From assembly GCA_007120615.1 (NCBI GenBank), contig SKNI01000275.1:1-10258 (forward strand): 10,258 nucleotides of DNA. The letters are read 5' to 3'. The notes below the pieces were generated by a model. It did not search any database. It was not told where the DNA came from and saw only the letters and a list, made by a program, of their open reading frames with translations. Both the position numbers and the translations under genes were made by a program. Positions 1 through 6,257 of the stretch are shown here, in pieces. This DNA comes from Myxococcales bacterium (GTDB lineage Bacteria; Myxococcota_A; Bradymonadia; Bradymonadales; Bradymonadaceae). Numbering within the stretch: position 1 is the stretch's first letter; the number at the start of each line of letters is the position of its first letter.

Positions 1-1513
1 GGCCCTCTTCACTTCGCCCTTCTACTTCAATATCCGCTCCAAGACGGGCGACATCGAAAGCGCTCATGCGAGCCTTTTCCAGGACCTGACGATGCTCGCG
101 GTCATTTCCCTGATCGCGAAGGGAACGCTCCAGACGCACGAGAATATGAAGATTGTCGGGCTCCAGTGTCGAGGCCTGGCGCAGATAAGACATGGCCGCC
201 GCGTCTCGAAGCTCGGAGGGAACATCCCACCGGGTCCGGATCTGATAGCTGGCCAAAACGTGACCGGGAGCGAATTCGGGATAGCGCTGCATAAGCTCAT
301 TGAAGACCAGCTCGAATTGCTCGTTATCGGCGCTGGCATGGGCCGAGAGCGCTGCCGCATAAAGGGTGGCCCCGGAGGTCTTTTCAAGGGCCTGACGCAA
401 TTGCACGGGCTCCAACTCCATTGCCGAATAGGTGGAGTTGGCGAGTTGTGCGCGACCGATTTCTCCGGAGGGATGAAGTGAATCGCTGAGCCCGGTATCT
501 GCCAGGACTTCTCCGGAAGTGGGCAAGAAGAAGAGCTCGAACCAATCTCGATAATTGGGACGATGAGCCATCTTTATGAGCACCCGGTGGGAGCCGGGCT
601 CCAGCGTGACATCTCGGAGGAGACGACCCGATTTGTAGGCCTCTTCGTCGTGTTCAAAGACCTGTTGGTCGCCGATCCAGACTCGCGCCGCCCCCGGGAA
701 GTTGCCGCTTATTGTAAGCTCACGGGCCGCTGAACTCTCCAGATTTAGCCAACCTTCGAGATAATAAATCCCGCTGGAGCCGAGCCCCAGGCGGTCTCCC
801 GGTTCATCGAGAGCGATGACCCTGGTCTCCCGGATATTGGCCGGATGCCCCGTAGCGATCAGCGGACTTCGGTATCGGTCAGCGAGTCGGGCTGCGGGGT
901 CGGCCAGATCGGATTCGGGCTCAAGGACGTTGTCGAAATCGAGCAGACGCCAGGGCGACATCCTGGGGGATGCGTGCCAGTGATGAATTGCGCCGCCCTG
1001 GGCGAACGCAAAGGGCTCCTCGCTATCGCCACGCAACCACTGCATCCGCGAGATATGGTGAGCAAGGCGGACCAGGGACAACCGGGTAAGGGGCGACTCG
1101 CCATCGAAGCGAACTCCCTGCAGCTTTTCTTCCATGCGGCCCGGAAAATCGACGATATCGTAGCGCAATCCATAGAGTCGGTAGGCGGCGTAGCGATTCA
1201 GGGGGTGGCCGGGAAAAGCGTGAAGCATCTGAGTATAGGTATCAAATGCGCCCTCCATATCGCCGGACCAGTAGAGAGACTCTCCCACGAAAAACGCCTG
1301 CTGAGCGTAGGAGATCTGCTCCGGAGCGACCTCTTCTCCTTGAAACCAGCCCTCCAGCGCGTCGGTGACCTCACCGTCTTCGAACTCAAAGAGATCGACG
1401 GCGGACGGAGCAGTCGCACAGGCCGTGGTGACGAATAAAAGCGCCAGAAGCAGTGCGCTCCATCGAGGGTTAAATTGGCTTTTTGCACGAGGAGTTGTCT
1501 TGAGATCGATCAT
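1..1513 (-). CDS. TPR and beta-sandwich envelope lipoprotein, C-terminus outside window
   Basis: The frame is open from an ATG at 1513 to the left edge (504 codons seen, no stop), so the C-terminus is missing. The N-terminus has a basic stretch, a hydrophobic run (LLLALLFVTTAC, about residues 21-32) and a cysteine followed by ATAPS, which fits a lipoprotein signal with Cys32 as lipid anchor; the lipobox is imperfect because Thr is at -3. Residues about 65-115 and 370-475 are alanine- and leucine-rich helices with TPR-like spacing (for example YLRQASTLEPDN). Residues about 240-330 are beta-rich with ARVWIGDQQVF and LEPGSHRVLIKM, resembling carbohydrate-binding or PA14-like sandwich domains; the transglutaminase-like neighbour has a parallel region. 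The start overlaps the neighbour's stop (ATGA) and has an AGAGG ribosome binding site, which fixes the start and implies translational coupling. No catalytic motif was seen. Inferred role: outer-membrane or periplasmic scaffold partner of the neighbour. The exact function is unknown. Confidence -1.
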   Translation of the reverse strand, partial: MIDLKTTPRAKSQFNPRWSALLLALLFVTTACATAPSAVDLFEFEDGEVTDALEGWFQGEEVAPEQISYAQQAFFVGESLYWSGDMEGAFDTYTQMLHAFPGHPLNRYAAYRLYGLRYDIVDFPGRMEEKLQGVRFDGESPLTRLSLVRLAHHISRMQWLRGDSEEPFAFAQGGAIHHWHASPRMSPWRLLDFDNVLEPESDLADPAARLADRYRSPLIATGHPANIRETRVIALDEPGDRLGLGSSGIYYLEGWLNLESSAARELTISGNFPGAARVWIGDQQVFEHDEEAYKSGRLLRDVTLEPGSHRVLIKMAHRPNYRDWFELFFLPTSGEVLADTGLSDSLHPSGEIGRAQLANSTYSAMELEPVQLRQALEKTSGATLYAAALSAHASADNEQFELVFNELMQRYPEFAPGHVLASYQIRTRWDVPSELRDAAAMSYLRQASTLEPDNLHILVRLERSLRDQGNDREHRQVLEKARMSAFDVARLGADIEVEGRSEEG

Positions 1514-4500
1514 TGGTGCACCTCTTCGCCGATCAAACGGATGGTCTCATTGAGCGCTTCATGCATCTCGCCGACGAACCTTCGAAATTCGGGATAGTCG
1601 GCGACGGAAACCCGCTGTACGGCAAATGAATAACGAATATCGACCAGAAGCTCTCCGTCGACGCTCTGGTAGTCGACCCGCATCTCTCCGAAGGGTGATT
1701 CCACCACGGTGGGGTCGGGAACTCGTTCGATTCCCGTGCCCTCGGGGAGGCGGTAGCGAATCTCGGCTTCATTGGCGAAGGGGACCCGAATCGTGCGGTC
1801 TTGATTTCGAGTGGACTCGCGAGCGTAGGCTCCCAGGAGGTCGCGAGGAGCAGCAAACGGATAAAATGAGCGGCTATCCTGAGCTCCTCGCAAAATGCCA
1901 GGGGCTTCGGCGGTGTAGCGAATCTCTGTGGGGGCGTGGAGATCATTTAGGTTTTCGTATTCGGCCTCGATCAACTGCACCCCGGGGAAGGTCCGGGCCA
2001 GCTGGCGCTCGAACTGCTCGTTTCGACGCTCTTCGTCCTCCAGACTTCGGCGAAAACTAACGGCGTGGGCGCCGTGGGCTTCGACACGCCCGGTGATAAC
2101 GGGCAACTCGCCGCTTAAGTCCACGTCCAACACCTGACGCATCAGATTATCGTCGGGGGAGTCGATGGGCATGGTGGTCCACTCGGTTTTTCCCCCGTCG
2201 TGAATGATCAGCGCCTGAGCGCCCTGATCCATGGAGGTCAACTCGTAGGGGCCGTTGAACTCGGCGGTGGCGTCGAGATAGAGATCCATGGACGGTACGT
2301 ACGTCACGGCGTGGTTAAAGACGTGCATGCTGGCCGGGAAGTCACCGACGGCGCCGAGACGTCGGGTGCGAACGAGCACCATATTGGCCTCGATTCCGGC
2401 CTCTTCGATCATCACTTTTAGAAGCGCTGATTTGTCTTTGCAGTCGCCGTAGCGGTTTCGAAGCACCGTGGAGGTTCGGTAGGGCTTCCACCCGTGAATC
2501 CCAAGTCCCATGTGGAGATAGCGGGTATTTCGAGCGACGAAATCGTAGATGGCTTCTACCTTGGCGGCTTCAGTGTCGAGATGTCCGGTGAGCTCGGCGA
2601 CCTGAGCGCGAATGGCGTCGTCCACCACCAGTTGCTCCTCGATAAGATTCCACCACCAGCGGCCGATCTCGTCGTAATTCTCCTTATTGGAGACCATGAT
2701 ATGGTCGTAGACATCGGCGTGGCCGGGCTGGTTGGACTCCGTAAAGACCCGGGGCAGATTTCGGAGTTCAAAGGCTGTGACCTTCTCGCCGTCCAGGGGA
2801 TCTCCGCCGGGAAGAGAATTCTCCCAGCGTCGATGCTCCAGGGTGGGCTCGCGAAAATAGAGTTGCCACTCCAGAGGGTGAATTACGGCATAGCGCGAGA
2901 GCGCCACCGGCCGGGTCCTCTGGATATAGGCGACGTTTCCGAAATAGTCGCCCCGGAAGTTCTCGTTGGCTACCTGGTGGATCAAATAGCGAAATTCGAC
3001 GATATCGCCGACGTCGACATTATTGGCCCGAAGGTTGACGTAGGCGCTGTCGTTGTAGGTGGTGGTGCCTCGCTGGGAGGCGGTGGTTCGCCACTGGTTG
3101 AAATCCTCGGAGATGGTGCCGTCGGCTTTGTAGACCCGCACGCCCAGAACTTCGACGCGGTCGTCGCCGCGGCGGTGGGTGATGCGAATGCTGCGGGCGC
3201 CGTTGATGCCTTCATCGGCGATGACCCGGTGGGCCCGCTGGACAAATTGGCGGCCCAGGCCGTTGGAAGATACCCGATGAATTCTCTGATCGACGAGAAA
3301 GTCGTAGCTCTGGGCGCCCTTCGGGGTTTCTTCGTCCAATTCTCGGAGTTCGGTAACCACCCAGGGCTCGTAGAAGCGGTCCGATTCGGGCTGGAGATGT
3401 TCCAGATACTCCTGAAGACGGGTGGCCTGTGGGCGAAGTGCGATGGCGTCTTCTACGGCTTCCATCGCCAGGTCGGGCTGACCTGAAGCGACCAATAATT
3501 CTGCCCGCCTTTCTCGGAGAGTAGCGTCGCCGGGAGCTTCCTCGATGAGGGAATCGAGTATCGCCAGGGCCTCGTCGAGTTCGCCGCCGGCCCGCCGGAG
3601 CATGATCTCCTGGAGCCCCCAACTTCGAGACCAGGGCGCGTACTCGCGGTACGTCTGCACCCGCCGGAGGGCCTCCTCATTTTCGCCGCCGGAGACCGCC
3701 TCTCGAACCAATTGCCAGCCGAAGGTTCCGCTCAGCTGAGTGATCTCTGCGGTTCGGGCGCGCAACCGCCGGGCCTCGTGAGCATCACCGCTCTGCTCCT
3801 GAAGAGTGGCCGCCATGCGCAACCACTCCGGGGTGGATTCACGGTCTTGCGAGTCCCAGCGCTCCAGGGTGCGAAGCGCCCGGGGCCATCCCTCGTGTCG
3901 TTCATACCAGCCGGTCAGATCGAGTATCGCCATCAAAAACCGGGGATTTTCCTCGACCAATTGCTCTAATTCTCGGCGCTGAGCGTCCCATTCCAGGTGG
4001 GTTCTGCCCCCGCCTCGTTCGCGGGCTCGCTTCAGGCGTACCAACTCATCGTCGCCGTCTCGCGCCACCGCACCGTCGAGGAGGGCCTGTCGTTTCCAGT
4101 GCTCCTCGTAGAGTTCGGCGAGCACCAGGATCTCGCGGGGGGAGAACCGATCGATGAGCGGCTCCAGCCGATCGGCCACATCTCGCCAGGGCGTCGCGGC
4201 GTCATCGGTGAAGAGATTCTGCCACAGATGAGCGGCCCATAATTGGACCGCCTCCGGCTGCTCGGGACGTATTGCATCTTCGATCAGGGCTCGCGCTCCA
4301 CCGGGTGACAATTGTTGCTCTTGCTCCTCAACAAATTGGGCGACCTCCTCAACAGGCCGACTCGCTCGAGCGACGAGTCCCGGCATCGGCCCGCCGTCCT
4401 CATCGACAAGCCGGGCAATCCAGGAGAGGCCGCCCTGACCGGAGGAGCCGAGCTTTACCAGAATCTCATTCGACCCGGCGTTCAACTTCACAGGCCAGCC

Positions 4501-5190
4501 CTCTCCATCGAGTCCCAGTCCGAATTCACCGGTCCTCTGGCCCAAAGGCTCCCCGTTGACCCAGATGCGATAGGCGCTTCTGGAACCCACCAGGAGCTGC
4601 CCGGTTTTCTCTTCGTCGACCTCCACGGTGGTCGCCAGATAGGTCACAGCCGACGTCGCCGGATGAACCCTGGAGCCCAACTGATAGGAGCATAAATGAT
4701 GAGCGTCTCCGAGCCCTCGCCAGTCGATCTCTACGAGTCGTCCCGAATAGGGGCCCGGCGCTCCTTCTTCCGGGGGAAGTCGATCGTAAAACCCCTGCAT
4801 GGACGCGTTCTCAAAGGGCCCCACCAGATCCCAGTTCACCAGACAGGACTGGGCATCGGCGAACCCGTCGTTTCCGCCAAACTCCGAGTCATCGCTGATC
4901 TCCAGGAGGCTGCGCGCCGCCAGTCGACGAAGCACGAATTGCACGGTAGCCACGTCGGTTTCGTCTGCCAGCGCCGTCAATCGGGCGGCAAATTCCTGGG
5001 GCGCCATAAACGTTCGATAGTTCCCCATCTGATGGGCTGCGGCCAGAGCTTCCGCTGGATGCTCCGCCCCGGCGACGCGCTCGGCGAGTTGGTCCAACTC
5101 CCCGGCCACCGCCTCCTGAGCGTATACTTCCGCCGACCACATCAGTGTGGCCATCACAAGAACGCTTATACCCCGACATCCTGATCTCAT
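1510..5190 (-). CDS. Exported TPR protein with DUF3857-like and transglutaminase-like domains
   Basis: A complete 1226-residue protein. Residues 1-24 form a signal peptide with a likely signal peptidase I site after VYA. Residues about 115-270 are a beta-rich region with YRIWVNGEPLG and LNAGSNEILVKLG, parallel to the downstream lipoprotein. Residues about 290-600 are helical TPR-like repeats (for example ALAILDSLIEEAPGD and AMEAVEDAIALRP). Residues about 630-810 resemble DUF3857 (VLGVRVYKADGTISE, then VDVGDIVEFRY). Residues about 870-1000 are a transglutaminase-like core: YDFVARNTRYLHMG, RYGDCKDKSALLK with Cys917, HVFNHAVTY with His960, and YLDATAE with Asp973, so the Cys-His-Asp triad is intact. 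The remaining C-terminus to 1226 is beta-rich, as often follows this core. Family members with this triad can be proteases, amidases or cross-linking enzymes; the substrate here is not known. It probably acts in the periplasm or at the outer membrane. The ATG at 5190 is preceded by only a weak GAG 7 nt upstream. The stop overlaps the start of the lipoprotein gene. Confidence -1.
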   Translation of the reverse strand: MRSGCRGISVLVMATLMWSAEVYAQEAVAGELDQLAERVAGAEHPAEALAAAHQMGNYRTFMAPQEFAARLTALADETDVATVQFVLRRLAARSLLEISDDSEFGGNDGFADAQSCLVNWDLVGPFENASMQGFYDRLPPEEGAPGPYSGRLVEIDWRGLGDAHHLCSYQLGSRVHPATSAVTYLATTVEVDEEKTGQLLVGSRSAYRIWVNGEPLGQRTGEFGLGLDGEGWPVKLNAGSNEILVKLGSSGQGGLSWIARLVDEDGGPMPGLVARASRPVEEVAQFVEEQEQQLSPGGARALIEDAIRPEQPEAVQLWAAHLWQNLFTDDAATPWRDVADRLEPLIDRFSPREILVLAELYEEHWKRQALLDGAVARDGDDELVRLKRARERGGGRTHLEWDAQRRELEQLVEENPRFLMAILDLTGWYERHEGWPRALRTLERWDSQDRESTPEWLRMAATLQEQSGDAHEARRLRARTAEITQLSGTFGWQLVREAVSGGENEEALRRVQTYREYAPWSRSWGLQEIMLRRAGGELDEALAILDSLIEEAPGDATLRERRAELLVASGQPDLAMEAVEDAIALRPQATRLQEYLEHLQPESDRFYEPWVVTELRELDEETPKGAQSYDFLVDQRIHRVSSNGLGRQFVQRAHRVIADEGINGARSIRITHRRGDDRVEVLGVRVYKADGTISEDFNQWRTTASQRGTTTYNDSAYVNLRANNVDVGDIVEFRYLIHQVANENFRGDYFGNVAYIQRTRPVALSRYAVIHPLEWQLYFREPTLEHRRWENSLPGGDPLDGEKVTAFELRNLPRVFTESNQPGHADVYDHIMVSNKENYDEIGRWWWNLIEEQLVVDDAIRAQVAELTGHLDTEAAKVEAIYDFVARNTRYLHMGLGIHGWKPYRTSTVLRNRYGDCKDKSALLKVMIEEAGIEANMVLVRTRRLGAVGDFPASMHVFNHAVTYVPSMDLYLDATAEFNGPYELTSMDQGAQALIIHDGGKTEWTTMPIDSPDDNLMRQVLDVDLSGELPVITGRVEAHGAHAVSFRRSLEDEERRNEQFERQLARTFPGVQLIEAEYENLNDLHAPTEIRYTAEAPGILRGAQDSRSFYPFAAPRDLLGAYARESTRNQDRTIRVPFANEAEIRYRLPEGTGIERVPDPTVVESPFGEMRVDYQSVDGELLVDIRYSFAVQRVSVADYPEFRRFVGEMHEALNETIRLIGEEVHQ
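1521..1525 (-). promoter_or_regulatory. Ribosome binding site of the TPR lipoprotein gene
   Basis: On the minus strand AGAGG lies 7 nt before the ATG at 1513, inside the last codons of the upstream gene. It supports this start and re-initiation or coupled translation through the 4-base ATGA overlap at 1510-1513. Confidence -1.
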
Positions 5191-5264
5191 TGATTATCTC
5201 GTGTAAAAAGAACGCGATTCGATTCACTGCTGGTGAACGCAACCTGGGTCCTCTTTTCTTCCAC

Positions 5265-5300
5265 GGGGAGAGAGGAAAGAGGAAAAGAGGAAAAGAGAGA
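5265..5300. other. 36-nt uninterrupted polypurine tract
   Basis: All bases from 5265 to 5300 on the plus strand are A or G, with GGAAAAGA-type repeats, and purine richness continues to about 5321. A matching pyrimidine-only run of 26 nt is at 5490-5515. CTCTTTTC at 5251-5258 can also pair with GAAAAGAG at 5282-5289 or 5290-5297, so alternative hairpins are possible in the leader of the transglutaminase-like gene. Confidence -1.
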
Positions 5301-5322
5301 TAGAGAGAAAGGCAAGGGAAAT

Positions 5323-5356
5323 CGCAGAGACGCAGAGGACCGCCAAGACGCAGAGA
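5323..5356. repeat. Left array of CGCAGAGA octamers
   Basis: CGCAGAGA (5323-5330), CGCAGAGG (5331-5338), two bases, CGCCAAGA (5341-5348) and CGCAGAGA (5349-5356) form a short tandem array of an 8-base unit. The same unit occurs on the other strand at 5511-5544, so the two arrays are inverted relative to each other. Confidence -1.
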
Positions 5357-5399
5357 ATTTTAGGGTGACACTTTGGGCTAGACGGTCGGTGAGCGTTTC

Positions 5400-5489
5400 T
5401 TGTTCAGCTTCTGCTAACGTCCTGCTAATGCGCCTGGTAGTCTCCGGCGGATGCGCTGGTAAACCTGATCACTTCCAATAGCTGAACAA
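5400..5489. repeat. Nested 10-bp inverted repeat with internal direct repeats
   Basis: TTGTTCAGCT at 5400-5409 is the exact reverse complement of 5480-5489, lying centrally within the larger inverted repeat. Between them CTGCTAA occurs twice (5411 and 5422, 11 bp apart), and ATGCGCCTGGTA (5428-5439) nearly repeats as ATGCGCTGGTA (5451-5461). Confidence -1.
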
Positions 5490-5510
5490 CTCCTCTTTCT
5501 TTTTCTTTTT

Positions 5511-5544
5511 CCTCTGCGTCTCTGCGTCTCTTTGCGTCTCTGCG
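5511..5544. repeat. Right array of TCTCTGCG octamers
   Basis: CCTCTGCG (5511-5518), TCTCTGCG (5519-5526), TCTCTTTGCG (5527-5536, two extra bases) and TCTCTGCG (5537-5544) follow each other without gaps. This is the reverse complement of the unit in the left array. It lies 31 bp downstream of the small membrane protein stop codon in the direction of transcription. Confidence -1.
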
Positions 5545-5574
5545 ATTTCCCTTGCCCTTCTCTGTTTCTCTCTT

Positions 5575-6237
5575 TTATCTCTTCACTCTCGCCACTCCCT
5601 TCACAATCACAGCGACCACCAACATCCCCCCCACAAGATAGAAGTACCATGGGCTCCCGCCCTCTTCCGATCTCTCTGCCTCCTCCTCTTCAACTTCCAC
5701 GGTATCGAGATAGACCGAGTAGGTCGGAAATTGGGAGTCGAATACGGTCTGGAAAATATCCTCACCGACCTGGATAGTTCCCATATGGCGATATCCCCCG
5801 TGCGTATTATGCATCACCTTATTTTCCAGGGTCACGGTGGCCGAGTTGAACGGACAATTCCATAATTGGCGATAATGAACCCGGCCGTCGGCGCCGGGGA
5901 AAGCGATGAACTCCGACTCTCCGACCTCGCATAATTGGCCGTCGGCCCGGACCCCGGTCTGGCTGTCGAGGAAGCGGGCGACGTCGTCTCTTCGGCGTTC
6001 CAGATCCTGGACTGAAGTTTCCTCGCCGGGCTCGAAGATTCCCATATGATGGATGAGATCTTCGGCGGAGATACTCAATAATTGCTCCACCTCGGTTTCT
6101 TCACCGGGTGCTTCCGCCGGGCGAACCTCGGTGATGTGAGTACTGGAGTCGGTCTGATGACTCGAAACCGTCGCCGAAAATCCGCAAACGATGGCCCCCA
6201 GGGAGAATATGACTACGGCTACTTTTATAAGGTTCAT
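5575..6237 (-). CDS. Small secreted protein with C-terminal membrane anchor
   Basis: A 220-residue protein. Residues 1-22 form a signal peptide (MNLIKVAVVIFSLGAIVCGF...). Residues about 45-95 are acidic and helical (LLSISAEDLIHHMGIFEPGE, then an ERRRDDVARFLD helix). Residues about 100-178 are beta-rich and contain Cys103 and Cys128, which could form a disulfide, plus LWNCPFNSATVTLENKV and GYRHMGTIQVGEDI. After an acidic linker (EVEEEEAERSEE) come GGS, a hydrophobic segment (about 197-213) and a basic end (ARVKR). This is a type I membrane topology or a processed C-terminal sorting tail of the GlyGly-CTERM style. The soluble part faintly recalls the N-terminal extracellular domain of HupE/UreJ-like proteins, but the multi-pass membrane part of that family is absent; this likeness is from memory and weak. 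Its ATG is 21 bp from the WD40 gene's stop codon, so the two are probably one transcript, although no clear Shine-Dalgarno sequence precedes it. Function unknown. Confidence -1.
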   Translation of the reverse strand: MNLIKVAVVIFSLGAIVCGFSATVSSHQTDSSTHITEVRPAEAPGEETEVEQLLSISAEDLIHHMGIFEPGEETSVQDLERRRDDVARFLDSQTGVRADGQLCEVGESEFIAFPGADGRVHYRQLWNCPFNSATVTLENKVMHNTHGGYRHMGTIQVGEDIFQTVFDSQFPTYSVYLDTVEVEEEEAERSEEGGSPWYFYLVGGMLVVAVIVKGVARVKR

Positions 6238-6257
6238 CTTAACTGCTTGTCACTGGT

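Larger units (their letters stand above)
5311..5556. repeat. Perfect 24-bp inverted repeat bounding an intergenic element
   Basis: Positions 5311-5334 (starting GGCAAGGGAAATCGCAG) are the exact reverse complement of 5533-5556, with 198 bp between the arms. Outside the perfect core both arms continue into purine-rich (left) and pyrimidine-rich (right) sequence that is still roughly complementary. The layout is like a REP or MITE-type intergenic element: no coding capacity, palindromic ends, placed between two same-strand genes. As RNA the arms could pair into a long hairpin at the end of the upstream transcript. Confidence -1.
5191..5574. other. 384-bp gene-free gap holding a composite repeat element
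   Basis: No credible gene lies here. The short open frames across it translate to low-complexity Arg, Glu, Lys and Ser sequence made by the repeat. From left to right it holds the leader of the transglutaminase-like gene (5191-5264), a polypurine tract, a left octamer array, a central 150-bp part with a nested inverted repeat, a polypyrimidine tract and a right octamer array that runs up to the stop codon of the small membrane protein gene. A promoter for the transglutaminase-like gene should lie in or beside it, but no convincing -35/-10 pair was seen. No GC-stem plus U-run terminator was seen. Confidence -1.

Noticed and set aside
2494..3486. 330-residue open frame on the plus strand, antisense to the transglutaminase-like gene
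   Set aside because: It lies fully opposite a gene with clear domains and an intact catalytic triad. Its Gly-, Val- and Asp-rich sequence is what GC-rich antisense frames give, and no recognisable domain was seen.
5191..5215. GATAAT close to the transglutaminase-like gene start as a -10 box
   Set aside because: It sits only a few bases before the ATG, and the sequence 17 nt upstream has no -35-like hexamer, so it is a chance match.
5300..5560. CRISPR array from the repeated octamers
   Set aside because: The units are 8 bases, tandem without unique spacers of regular length, and inverted between the two arms, so there is no repeat-spacer pattern.
5533..5574. Rho-independent terminator after the small membrane protein gene
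   Set aside because: There is no short GC-rich stem followed by a U run in the direction of transcription; the only pairing is with an arm almost 200 bp away.
5233..5650. Small open frames on both strands across the repeat element (5233-5481 plus, 5414-5650 minus)
   Set aside because: Their proteins are Arg-, Glu- and Lys-rich translations of the octamer and polypurine repeats, and one overlaps the end of the small membrane protein gene. They are artefacts of repetitive DNA.
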